Below, piece by piece: positions 5,540 through 13,034 of a stretch of DNA of 13,052 nt; position 1 is the first letter of the stretch, and each line of letters opens with the position of its first letter. This DNA is from Fimisoma avicola. Its GTDB lineage: Bacteria; Bacillota; Clostridia; Peptostreptococcales; Anaerovoracaceae. The translations under genes were made by a program, and so were the position numbers. Location: NCBI GenBank assembly GCA_018714945.1, contig DVMO01000049.1:1-13052 (forward strand), read 5' to 3'. The notes below the pieces were generated by a model. That model did no database searches and had not been told where the DNA came from. It worked only from the letters and a program-made list of their open reading frames with translations.

Positions 5540-7418
5540 CCTGTTCCGTTCCTTCCATGGGTGATATGACAGCCAGCTGTATGTCAGCCCCCTGCAGAGC
5601 CATGCTCAGGTGAAAACCGTCAGAGACCTCTTCCTGATAGATGTCCAGCAGAGGATTGGTCGGAAAAAGATCGCTGAAATCGTGCCAGAACCTGCTGTCA
5701 TCTGAGAAGCTCAGGGCAGAATAATAGGAGAAGATATTATTGGACTGATGGAGGCCGTATTTCATCACAGAATATGTTCCCGGCGGAATATCGATATTGA
5801 ACAGGAAATCGGCTTCATCGTTGAAATTGTCCAGTATGCTCTTTGCCTGATAGATAGAGGCGCTGCTCTTGCACATATTGTATATCTCATCGTTGTAATT
5901 GTATGTTATGACAAAATAACGAGGAGAGTTCTCATCTGCCCTTATCACACAGTAGTATTTATCATGGGCAACTATATGTCCCCTGAGCCGTGACAGGAGC
6001 AGATAGGCATAATATGACGGCTTTTTGATCCCATTGTGGGTGATGACGCCCGACTGGCCGTAGAGAAGCCGCCTGCCTCCATCACCATGGTCGCGCAGCC
6101 TCATGGAAATTTCTGTATCTCCTGACAAAATGGTTTCATCCAGTATATTGATAGGTTTTGCTATGCTGTCATTTCCGTATGAGATCACCTGTCTGGCATC
6201 GCCGCTGAGAGGGCTTCTTATTACATAATACCCTGTATCACGCAGGCATGAATACAAAGCGGAAACATCCTCGTCCCTGTCGGATTCTGAATTGAGCAGG
6301 CTGATCTTAGCCGGCTTGAGCTGATCCAGAAGGTGGATCAATCCGGCGCCCAGAGCCCTGTAATCATCAGTTGTGATCTGAACTTCCAGAGTATGGTAAA
6401 AAGGCTCCAATGGCTCAGGATCCCTGTCTTTTTCATTGACATCTATTTCCAGGCTCAGTCTGGATATGGATGCGTTGCTGTCCTGGGAGTTTAGTGCAGA
6501 CAAGGTATTCTTTATCAGATAAATCGCCTGGCTTGGCTGTATCAGCGTGATCTTCTCCGGATGGGTCTCGCTTTTAACAAGAGTCTGGTAATGGGCCCTG
6601 TGGTCCTCTGGAGTGCGTTTGAACCACTTCATAAAGTATTTTTCATAGTAGGCTGTGGTGGAAAAGCCAACTTCTTTGGCGATCTGACTGATCTTTTTGT
6701 TGGTGTCCAAAAGGAGGATCTCAGATCGTTCTGCCCTTGCGAAACAAAGGAATTCCCTGAAATTTTTACCGGTACAGTTCTTGATTATGTGAGATACATA
6801 GAACATGCTCAGATGTTCCATGCTGGCAAGTTCTTCCAGCCGGATCTTTTCTGAATAATTCTGATAGATGTAGTTGATTATCCTGCTTATACGGTCAATG
6901 GAGATCTGGTCGACACTTTCCATATTTATGGCCATATCTCCCTCAAAGGCAAACAGGTTGAAGTACCTGTCCAGACAGTCTATCACCTCTTTCATGAGGC
7001 GGATGCATTCATTTTTGTAATTAAAACTCCTGATATTGTACTGGAGTATGATCTGCAAAAGCATTTCCCGCAAAGTGTCAAGCCTTGAATTGGTAGCTTT
7101 TTTGGAATAAGTCCTGTAGCAGGCCTTGCCGAGATTAGGAAAATACTGGGAAAAATATCGTGTGCTGATCTGTATGAGGGCAACGATATTCTCTTCGTCA
7201 TCGACAGACTGCATACTGTGGACCTCTTGACCGGCGTTAACGAAAATATCGCCTTCATGGAGGGTATATACGCAGTATCCGTTTTTCAGATCTATCTTGC
7301 CTTTGAGCACATAAAGAAATTCAATGTCCTGATGAAAATGGATAGGATATTCTTCTATCGAAGCTATGGTGATATTGATAGGAAAATCATCCTGATAAGA
7401 AAGTTTTTCAAACAGCAT
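5532..7418 (-). CDS. AraC family regulator with cupin sensor and long C-terminal GH39-like domain
   Basis: This 628-residue protein is about twice the size of a normal AraC regulator. Residues 10-100 form a cupin with the metal-ligand pattern H27-x-H29-xxx-E33 and H67 retained, a likely small-molecule sensor. Residues 174-277 form the double helix-turn-helix, ending in the family signature region (ISQIAKEVGFSTTAYYEKYF...). Residues from about 330 to 628 are an extra domain. Its NGIKKPSYYAYLLLSRL segment and following beta-rich part resemble the latter half of GH39-type domains found fused to some clostridial AraC proteins. Most of the catalytic barrel seems missing, so it is probably a ligand-binding rather than a hydrolytic domain. 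The ATG at 7418 has a strong AAGGAGG site 7 bases before. It is divergent from the SDR-GRE-activase operon and is its likely regulator. The AraC assignment is firm; the GH39 likeness is tentative. Confidence 0.85.
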   Translation of the reverse strand: MLFEKLSYQDDFPINITIASIEEYPIHFHQDIEFLYVLKGKIDLKNGYCVYTLHEGDIFVNAGQEVHSMQSVDDEENIVALIQISTRYFSQYFPNLGKACYRTYSKKATNSRLDTLREMLLQIILQYNIRSFNYKNECIRLMKEVIDCLDRYFNLFAFEGDMAINMESVDQISIDRISRIINYIYQNYSEKIRLEELASMEHLSMFYVSHIIKNCTGKNFREFLCFARAERSEILLLDTNKKISQIAKEVGFSTTAYYEKYFMKWFKRTPEDHRAHYQTLVKSETHPEKITLIQPSQAIYLIKNTLSALNSQDSNASISRLSLEIDVNEKDRDPEPLEPFYHTLEVQITTDDYRALGAGLIHLLDQLKPAKISLLNSESDRDEDVSALYSCLRDTGYYVIRSPLSGDARQVISYGNDSIAKPINILDETILSGDTEISMRLRDHGDGGRRLLYGQSGVITHNGIKKPSYYAYLLLSRLRGHIVAHDKYYCVIRADENSPRYFVITYNYNDEIYNMCKSSASIYQAKSILDNFNDEADFLFNIDIPPGTYSVMKYGLHQSNNIFSYYSALSFSDDSRFWHDFSDLFPTNPLLDIYQEEVSDGFHLSMALQGADIQLAVISPMEGTEQDV

Positions 7419-7454
7419 GCTGCAACCTCCTTCCCTGTTTCTGTTTGTAATCCT

Positions 7455-7465
7455 ATTATATTATA
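7455..7465 (-). promoter_or_regulatory. Possible -10 region of the AraC-type gene
   Basis: On the minus strand two overlapping TATAAT hexamers occur (7465-7460 and 7460-7455), 37 to 42 bases before the start codon. No convincing -35 box lies at the right distance, so the promoter may need an activator. Confidence 0.35.
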
Positions 7466-7514
7466 TTTCAGGTGAAAATAAAAGGACGGCCTTGATTTTT
7501 TAATATATTGAACA

Positions 7515-7537
7515 AGCAAATCGTGTTTCATAGCAAA
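7515..7537 (+). promoter_or_regulatory. Direct repeat upstream of the operon promoter, candidate AraC-type site
   Basis: AGCAAA occurs at 7515-7520 and again at 7532-7537, 17 bases apart start to start, ending 7 bases before the predicted -35 box. AraC-type activators usually bind two directly repeated half-sites beside the -35 box. The spacing is shorter than the usual 20-21 bases, so this is a candidate only. Confidence 0.3.
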
Positions 7538-7544
7538 CAAATTA

Positions 7545-7573
7545 TTGCTTTAAAAGCCTTTGAGACCTAAAAT
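7545..7573 (+). promoter_or_regulatory. Predicted promoter of the SDR-GRE-activase operon
   Basis: TTGCTT (7545-7550) and TAAAAT (7568-7573) are separated by exactly 17 bases. Transcription would start near 7580, giving a leader of about 48 bases with AGGAGGAGG (7611-7619) before the ATG at 7628. The -35 box matches the consensus in only 4 of 6 positions, consistent with an activator-dependent promoter. Confidence 0.5.
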
Positions 7574-7627
7574 AATCACAGAAAATAAATTGATAAGTAT
7601 CTGACATTTCAGGAGGAGGATAATAAG

Positions 7628-8380
7628 ATGAGCGATAGAAAAGTTTGCGTAGTTACCGGTGCAGCAGGAGGCGTTGGTATCGAAGTAGTTAAAAAGTTTT
7701 ATGCCAAAGATTATGATGTTGTCATGCTTGATATTGCCATAGACAAGATGAAGCAGGTCATCAGCGACAACAACATGGATGCGGACAGAGTTTCATGCTA
7801 TGCTCTTGACATTTCCGACGAGGATCAGGTAAAGGACACCATCGCCAAGATCAAAGAAAAGAACGGCCGCATAGACGCGCTGATCAACACTGCCGGTATC
7901 GTAGGAAAATATAACCTTACGGCAGATTATACATTTGAAAACTTCAAGAAGATCTATTCTGTCAATGTATTCGGAACTTTCCTGATGATGCACTATACAT
8001 TGCCTATAATGGTTGAACAGAACTACGGCAGGATAGTGAACTTCGGTTCTGTATCGGGTATGACCGGATACACCTTTGAGATCGGCTACGGCTCCAGCAA
8101 ATGGGCTGTTATCGGAATGACCAAGAATGTTGCCAACGAATATGGCCAGTACAATATCCACGCCAATTCGGTGTCACCGGGATGGGTAGACACGCCGATG
8201 TTCTGGAACACTCTTGAAGATTACAAGAACTTTGATGATTCAGAAGTAAATCTCGGACCTCTTGGCCGTCCGTCAAGACCTGATGAGATCGCAGATGTTG
8301 TATACTATCTGTGCACAGATGAAGCCTTCATCATCAACGGCTCCAATGTTCTTGCCGACGGCGGAAAGATGCTCGGCTAA
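7628..8380 (+). CDS. NAD-type short-chain dehydrogenase/reductase (SDR)
   Basis: This 250-residue classical SDR has the full motif set: cofactor loop TGAAGGVG (10-17), NTAG (87-90), N113, catalytic S141 in NFGSVSG, Y154 and K158 in YGSSK, and PGWVDTP after the active site. An aspartate at the end of the second strand (D35 in VMLDI) favours NAD(H) over NADP(H). It is a cytoplasmic oxidoreductase of an alcohol/ketone or alcohol/aldehyde pair; the closest general class is the 3-oxoacyl-ACP reductase/FabG-like group, but its place here argues against fatty-acid synthesis. It is first in an operon with a GRE (30-base gap) and the activase. It could make the hydroxyl substrate of the GRE, or reduce the aldehyde or ketone product and recycle NADH. 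A strong AGGAGGAGG site precedes the ATG. Confidence 0.92.
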   Translation: MSDRKVCVVTGAAGGVGIEVVKKFYAKDYDVVMLDIAIDKMKQVISDNNMDADRVSCYALDISDEDQVKDTIAKIKEKNGRIDALINTAGIVGKYNLTADYTFENFKKIYSVNVFGTFLMMHYTLPIMVEQNYGRIVNFGSVSGMTGYTFEIGYGSSKWAVIGMTKNVANEYGQYNIHANSVSPGWVDTPMFWNTLEDYKNFDDSEVNLGPLGRPSRPDEIADVVYYLCTDEAFIINGSNVLADGGKMLG

Positions 8381-8410
8381 TAATTTAAGGGATAGGAGGA
8401 TATGTGAGAT

Positions 8411-10780
8411 ATGAATGAAAGAGTGCAGAGAATGAGAGACAGGCTCTGGGACACCAGACCATGCATAACTGCTGAAAGGCTTGTTCTGGATACAGAAGCC
8501 TATAAAAAATTTGCGGGAGATGCTGTTCCTATCTTCCGCGCCAAGGTTATAAAATATATAATGGAACACATGACCACGCTGATAATGGATGATGAGCTGA
8601 TCGTAGGCACTGCCAATGACAAGTACAGAGGTGCCAACCTGCATCCCGAGTTCCAGTCCAGCTCATGGTACATCAGCGATATAGATGATTTTCCGGTAAG
8701 ATCAAAGGACCCTTATGATGTTGCGCCTGAGGACAGGGAAAAGATCCTGGCGACATTGCCGTACTGGGAAGGCAAATCAATGGAAGACCTGTCAAAGACC
8801 CTTCTGCCTGAACACATCAGGGAGTGCATGAAAGATGACATCATCACCGTAGGTCTTACCAACGGCGTTTGCGGTGAGACTGTAGCTGACCACGAAAAAC
8901 TGCTGACTGTAGGTCTGAAAGGATATATCGAAGAATGTAAGCAGAACATCGCCAATACGACCGCCCAGTGCAGAGAAGATCAGGAAAAGATAGATTTCTG
9001 GCAGGCCTGCATAATCCAGTGCGAAGGCCTTATTGAATACGCCCACAGGATGGCCGATGAAGCCGAAAGACAGGCTGCCGGATGTAAGGACGAAAAGAGA
9101 AAGAAAGAACTTCTGACCATCGCCGAAAACTGCCGCGTGGTTCCGGAGAACCCGCCTCAGACTTTCTGGCAGGCACTGCAGCTGTTGTGGTTTGCCCATG
9201 TATATTTCCATATCGAAGTATGCACCACTGCCTGCAGCTTCGGACGGTTTGACCAGTACATGTGGCCGTATTACAAGAAAGATGTTATCGACGAAAAGAA
9301 TATAACAAAAGAAGAGGCTCTTGAACTTCTGGAGTGCTTCTACCTGAAGACCTGTGAGGTTTATGAAGTCCGCGACAAATGGTACGCAACTTCTTTCGCC
9401 GGTTATCCTATGTGGGAGATCCTCATGGTAGGCGGACAGACCAAGGACGGAAAAGACGCCACCAACGAGCTTTCATATGTGTGCCTTGAAGCAGCCAACC
9501 AGCTCAAGACAACTCAGCCGGTAATGGCCGTAAGAGTATGGAAAGAGACTCCTCAGGACCTCATCGACAAAGGCTGCATGATGATACAGGATGGCCAGGC
9601 TAACCCTGGATTCTTCAACGATGACGCCGCCATCAAGATGGTACTTGGAAAAGGCGCTACCATGGAAGAAGCAAGAGACTGGAACATCATCGGATGCATA
9701 CAGCCGGGCCCTGGCGGCGGGACCATTGACGGCTCCCCTGATGCCGGATATGTAAACATGGGCAAGATGATCGAGTTTGTGCTCCACAACGGAGTTGACC
9801 CTGAAACAGGCAAGCTCATGGGCCTTCAGACAGGAGATCCGAGAGAGTTCAAAAACATAGAAGAGTTTAAAGATGCCCTCAAGGCTCAGATCCTGCACCA
9901 CTACAAGCTGGTAGCAGAAGGCTACAAGATCATGCAGAGCGCTCACATGACCAGATACCCTGTAATCTTCGCTTCGATGGTGACCAAGGGCTGCGTTGAG
10001 AGCGGCAAGTCAGTACAGGACGGCGGAGCCAAGTATTCTACCTGCGGAATGTATATAACAGGCGCAGCAAATCTTGCAGACTCCATCGCCGCCGTTGAAA
10101 AGTGCGTATTCGAGGACAAAGATGTTACTATGGATGAACTGATCAAGGCCCTCGACACCAACTTTGAAGGCAACGAAAGACTTCGTCAGCTCCTGCTCAA
10201 CAAACCGGAAAAATTCGGAAACGACTGCGAGCATGTTGACAGCATATATAAAGAAATGATGCACTTCATTGCTGATAATGTACAGCAGTGGCCTGACGCC
10301 AGAGGCGGAAGCTTCTCCTTCAATGTACATTCTCAGACTGTAAATGTATCCCACGGTATGGTATGCGGAGCCACTCCGGATGGCAGAAAGGCCGGCGAGC
10401 CATTGTGCGACAACGCTTCCCCGATGATGGGAAGGGATGTCAACGGCCCTACATCCACAGTCAAATCCGTAGCAGCCATGGGTCAGGACGCTTTCCATGA
10501 CGGAGCCCTGTTCAATCTCCGCTTTGACCCTAAGGGCGTAGAAGGCGAGAAAGGTCTCCAGAGGATAGAGGGAGTCATCAAGACTTACTTCGACCATGGC
10601 GGAGAGCACATCCAGATCAATGTTGTGGATACCGACACGCTTAAAGATGCCCAGGTAAATCCTGAAAAGCATAAGGGCCTGATGGTCCGTGTTGCCGGAT
10701 ATATGGCATACTTTACAGAACTGGACAAGAGCGCTCAGGATGTTATAATCAACAGAACGGCGCACTATGAGAATCAGTAA
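8411..10780 (+). CDS. Glycyl radical enzyme (PFL-like family) of unknown substrate, with GCIQP active-site motif
   Basis: This 789-residue cytoplasmic enzyme is of typical GRE length. The PFL-type barrel covers about 10-650 and the glycyl radical domain the last 120 residues. The radical glycine is G763 in RVAGYMAYF, 26 residues from the end. The thiyl cysteine is C429 in IIGCIQPGPGG. Other conserved pieces are GRFDQYMWPYY, GGQTKDGKDATNELSY, TGAANLADSIAA, GATPDGRKAG and DVNGPTSTVKSVA. A single Cys (not Cys-Cys) rules out pyruvate formate-lyase. Choline lyase, diol, glycerol and hydroxyproline dehydratases and isethionate lyase usually have Cys-x-Glu; here the third residue is Gln431, so none of these can be assigned. 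There is no N-terminal extension for microcompartment targeting. The ribosome site AGGAGG (8394-8399) is 11 bases before the ATG. It lies between an SDR and its activase. The family call is firm; the reaction is unknown and may be new. Confidence 0.95.
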   Translation: MNERVQRMRDRLWDTRPCITAERLVLDTEAYKKFAGDAVPIFRAKVIKYIMEHMTTLIMDDELIVGTANDKYRGANLHPEFQSSSWYISDIDDFPVRSKDPYDVAPEDREKILATLPYWEGKSMEDLSKTLLPEHIRECMKDDIITVGLTNGVCGETVADHEKLLTVGLKGYIEECKQNIANTTAQCREDQEKIDFWQACIIQCEGLIEYAHRMADEAERQAAGCKDEKRKKELLTIAENCRVVPENPPQTFWQALQLLWFAHVYFHIEVCTTACSFGRFDQYMWPYYKKDVIDEKNITKEEALELLECFYLKTCEVYEVRDKWYATSFAGYPMWEILMVGGQTKDGKDATNELSYVCLEAANQLKTTQPVMAVRVWKETPQDLIDKGCMMIQDGQANPGFFNDDAAIKMVLGKGATMEEARDWNIIGCIQPGPGGGTIDGSPDAGYVNMGKMIEFVLHNGVDPETGKLMGLQTGDPREFKNIEEFKDALKAQILHHYKLVAEGYKIMQSAHMTRYPVIFASMVTKGCVESGKSVQDGGAKYSTCGMYITGAANLADSIAAVEKCVFEDKDVTMDELIKALDTNFEGNERLRQLLLNKPEKFGNDCEHVDSIYKEMMHFIADNVQQWPDARGGSFSFNVHSQTVNVSHGMVCGATPDGRKAGEPLCDNASPMMGRDVNGPTSTVKSVAAMGQDAFHDGALFNLRFDPKGVEGEKGLQRIEGVIKTYFDHGGEHIQINVVDTDTLKDAQVNPEKHKGLMVRVAGYMAYFTELDKSAQDVIINRTAHYENQ

Positions 10781-10781
10781 G

Positions 10782-10808
10782 GCCGGCAGTATCAAAGGCG
10801 CAGCCGGC
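10782..10808 (+). other. Hairpin between the GRE and activase genes
   Basis: GCCGGC occurs at 10782-10787 and 10803-10808. It is self-complementary, so the two copies can pair into a 6-bp stem with a 15-base loop, ending 4 bases before the AAGGAG of the activase. It may stabilise the upstream message or lower activase translation relative to the GRE. Confidence 0.4.
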
Positions 10809-10824
10809 GCATAAGGAGCAACAA

Positions 10825-11763
10825 GTGAACAACAGACCATTAACAGCGTTAGTGGGCGCCATACAAAAGTTCAGCACAGAGGACGGCCCGGGAATAAGAA
10901 CGACAGTTTTTCTCAAGGGCTGTCCTCTCAATTGCAAATGGTGCCATAACCCCGAATTGATATCTTTCCACCAGCAGGTGATAGAGATGCCCAATAGCTG
11001 CATAAAATGCGGCTATTGCCTTTCCCACTGCCCTAAAAGTGCCATATATGTGGGAGAGGATACAAGGATACATATCAACAGGGACATATGCGACAACTGT
11101 CTGGAGTGTGTGGATTTTTGCTATGCTCAGAGTCTCCAGGCTGTTGCAAGAGAAATGACTCCTGAGCAGGTGATGAAAGAAGTCATCCAGGATAAAGGCT
11201 TTTATGACAATACCGGAGGCGGAATGACCATAAGCGGCGGAGAGATGCTCAGCCAGGGCATATTTGTACGGCAGCTTGTGGAACTGGCCATGGAGAACGG
11301 GATCAATGTCTGCCTGGACACCTCCGGCTTCGGTGACCGGGATCTTTTGCATGATCTGGCCGGGTCAGAAAATGTGACGGATATCCTCTATGACATGAAG
11401 TCCATCGACAACAACATCCACAAGGAATACACCGGCCGGAGCAACGAGCTTATTATCGAAAACCTGATGATGCTGGCCCAAGACCCACGGACAAACCCAA
11501 AGATACAGATGAGGATGCCTCTGGTCAAAGGTGTCAACGACGGCTGGGACATCATCGAAAAGACTGCTGAGTTCTATAAGGAACATGCCATCAGGAGGGT
11601 GACCCTGCTGCCATATCATAATCTTGGAGTATCAAAGATGAGGAATATCGGCGGTGAGCCCGTGGAGTTCGAGCCGCCGTCAGACGAGTATGTGGAAAAG
11701 ATAAAGGAATACTTTGAAGACGAGGCAGGCATGACTGTGGAGATCCTCGGCAAGGTAAAATAG
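10825..11763 (+). CDS. Glycyl radical enzyme activating enzyme (radical SAM)
   Basis: This 312-residue radical-SAM enzyme makes the glycyl radical on the neighbouring GRE using S-adenosylmethionine and a reduced [4Fe-4S] cluster. The N-terminal FSTEDGPGIRTTVFLKGCP is the activase hallmark, with C33-x3-C37-x2-C40 binding the SAM cluster. An inserted ferredoxin-like domain follows with C59-x2-C62-x2-C65-x3-C69 and C89-x2-C92-x2-C95-x3-C99. These are ligands for two further [4Fe-4S] clusters, as in activases of non-PFL GREs and unlike the short PflA. The SAM-binding TISGGEML is near 145. The start is GTG at 10825, supported by AAGGAG 6 bases upstream and by the position of the N-terminal motif. 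It is the last gene of the operon, followed by a strong terminator. The presence of a dedicated activase supports a working GRE. Confidence 0.95.
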   Translation: MNNRPLTALVGAIQKFSTEDGPGIRTTVFLKGCPLNCKWCHNPELISFHQQVIEMPNSCIKCGYCLSHCPKSAIYVGEDTRIHINRDICDNCLECVDFCYAQSLQAVAREMTPEQVMKEVIQDKGFYDNTGGGMTISGGEMLSQGIFVRQLVELAMENGINVCLDTSGFGDRDLLHDLAGSENVTDILYDMKSIDNNIHKEYTGRSNELIIENLMMLAQDPRTNPKIQMRMPLVKGVNDGWDIIEKTAEFYKEHAIRRVTLLPYHNLGVSKMRNIGGEPVEFEPPSDEYVEKIKEYFEDEAGMTVEILGKVK

Positions 11764-11767
11764 CAAT

Positions 11768-11794
11768 AAAAAACCGGCAGTCGCCGGTTTTTTT
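11768..11794. terminator. Strong intrinsic terminator of the GRE operon
   Basis: AAAAAACCGGC (11768-11778) pairs with GCCGGTTTTTT (11783-11793) around the loop AGTC, with seven T ending at 11794. It starts 5 bases after the activase stop. The A run on the left arm gives a T run on the minus strand, so it can also end thioredoxin transcripts. Confidence 0.92.
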
Positions 11795-11839
11795 GTGGTT
11801 TATTGATAGCTGCAGACTGCCGGATATGTATGCTCCGGA

Positions 11840-12151
11840 CTATTTGAGCATTGCCTCGATCTCTTCTTTCGGGCGAAATCCTACAGAAGTTTTTTCCTCT
11901 ATGCCTCCTTTAAAGAGGATGAGCGTAGGTATCACGGAAACATTGTAAGCGGTAGCAAGTGCCGGCTCTTCGTCCACATTGACTTTGCCAACCTTTACCT
12001 TTCCGTCGTATTCCCTGGCTATCTCTTCGAGCACAGGCGCCAGCATGCGGCAAGGGCCGCACCAGCTTGCCCAGAAGTCTACGAGGACCGGGATCTCCGA
12101 TCCCATTACTTCGTTCTCAAAATTTTCAGTCGTAAGTTTGATCTCTGCCAT
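11840..12151 (-). CDS. trxA: Thioredoxin
   Basis: This 103-residue protein is the normal thioredoxin length. The active site FWASWCGPCRM has C31 and C34, a buried acid lies at D25 (VDFWA), and the cis-proline is P75 in VIPTL. The residues around the second half (GFRPKEEIEAML) follow the usual C-terminal helix pattern. It is a general cytoplasmic dithiol reductant, recharged by thioredoxin reductase, which is not in this window. An open frame runs 7 codons further to 12172, but ATG at 12151 is preferred because AAGGAAGGTG lies 7 bases upstream and the protein then has the standard N terminus. It is convergent to the GRE operon and transcribed separately from the ZIP transporter, from which it is 124 bases away. 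Confidence 0.95.
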   Translation of the reverse strand: MAEIKLTTENFENEVMGSEIPVLVDFWASWCGPCRMLAPVLEEIAREYDGKVKVGKVNVDEEPALATAYNVSVIPTLILFKGGIEEKTSVGFRPKEEIEAMLK

Positions 12152-12183
12152 TTTATTCACCTTCCTTAGCACATTTTATCTAA

Positions 12184-12192
12184 ATTATATCA
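12184..12192 (-). promoter_or_regulatory. Extended -10 promoter of the thioredoxin gene
   Basis: The minus strand reads TGATATAAT (12192-12184), a TGn-extended -10 box with a perfect TATAAT, 32 bases before the ATG at 12151. No good -35 box is present, as is usual for extended -10 promoters. Confidence 0.5.
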
Positions 12193-12275
12193 TAAAGCCC
12201 TCAGGCCTTAATACCAATATGAGATGCTGTCTGTACCGTGTTCCTGAAGAATAGGGACATTTTCCGCTGAGATGG

Positions 12276-13034
12276 TCATCCTATATAGAAGTCAGCCGCC
12301 AGCATTACACAGAACCCGATGATGAGCGCATATGTAGCCCCTCTTTCACTGCCATGGGCGTGGGTTTCCGGTATCATTTCATCGCTGATGACATAAAGCA
12401 TGGCGCCGCCCGCAAAAGCGAGAGCCAGCGGCAGGATGGCTGACGCCGCAGTTACGGCAAAGTAGCCTATGAATGTTCCTGCAACTTCAATAAGCCCGGT
12501 AATGAGCGCCAGCAAAAATGCTCTCCCCTTACCCACCCCGGCTGAGAGCATGGGAGATATTATTACCATTCCCTCAGGAATATTCTGTAAAGCGATAGCC
12601 CCGGCAATGGTAAGCGCTTCTGCGACATTTTCAGAGCCAAAGCCGACTCCGGCAGCTATGCCTTCGGGCAGATTGTGTATTGCGATCGCTGCAACGAAAA
12701 GCATTACCTTGCCAAGTTTATCCTTTTGAGATGCCGGAGATGATGAGTCAACCCCGGCAAGCCTGTGCAGGTGCGGGACCACCTTGTCCAGCAGGTTAAG
12801 ACATATGGCTCCGCAAAAAATCCCGATGACGGTTATGGGAAGCCCGTATCTGCCGCCAAAATCAAGTGAAGGCAGGATAAGACCCAGAATAGATGCAGAA
12901 AGCATCACTCCTGCGGCAAAGGCAAGGACGATATCGCTGAATTTATGGGAAATGTGTTTAAATGCAAATCCGGTCAGGGCGCCGATAACCGTTGCACCGC
13001 CGACCCCGATGGCTGTCAAAATTACTAACTGCAT
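12276..13034 (-). CDS. ZIP family divalent metal transporter (GufA/ZupT type)
   Basis: This 252-residue inner-membrane protein has about eight helices, the usual ZIP length. The metal-binding helices are clear: AIAIHNLPEG (H120, N121, E124) in helix 4 and ALQNIPEG (Q150, N151, E154) in helix 5. The glutamine in place of the second histidine is typical of the GufA subgroup. A third conserved site is ISDEMIPETH (217-225). A short loop with HLHRLAG and a Ser-rich stretch (88-104) links helices 3 and 4. It probably imports zinc, iron or manganese; the selectivity cannot be told. The ATG at 13034 is preceded by GAGGT about 5 bases upstream. No clear terminator is visible after its stop, and the 124 bases before the thioredoxin start carry the thioredoxin promoter but no gene. 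Confidence 0.92.
   Translation of the reverse strand: MQLVILTAIGVGGATVIGALTGFAFKHISHKFSDIVLAFAAGVMLSASILGLILPSLDFGGRYGLPITVIGIFCGAICLNLLDKVVPHLHRLAGVDSSSPASQKDKLGKVMLFVAAIAIHNLPEGIAAGVGFGSENVAEALTIAGAIALQNIPEGMVIISPMLSAGVGKGRAFLLALITGLIEVAGTFIGYFAVTAASAILPLALAFAGGAMLYVISDEMIPETHAHGSERGATYALIIGFCVMLAADFYIG

Noticed and set aside
7511..7531. Catabolite-response (cre-like) site around AAATCGTGTTTCA
   Set aside because: The central CG is not placed correctly relative to the flanking half-sites, so it does not fit the consensus.
7628..8380. SDR as a bile acid hydroxysteroid dehydrogenase or FabG
   Set aside because: The motifs are common to all classical SDRs and give no support for a steroid substrate; the operon context does not include fatty-acid genes.
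8402..8407. ATG-TGA start-stop pair just before the GRE start
   Set aside because: It is only 2 bases from the AGGAGG, too close for initiation; likely chance.
8411..10780. GRE as pyruvate formate-lyase or choline TMA-lyase (CutC)
   Set aside because: Formate-lyase has two adjacent cysteines and CutC has Cys-x-Glu; here there is one cysteine followed by Ile-Gln, and no microcompartment genes are present.
10010..10840. 276-codon open frame on the minus strand over the GRE C-terminal part
   Set aside because: It lies opposite the strongly conserved glycyl radical domain and has no ribosome site or family likeness; a coding shadow.
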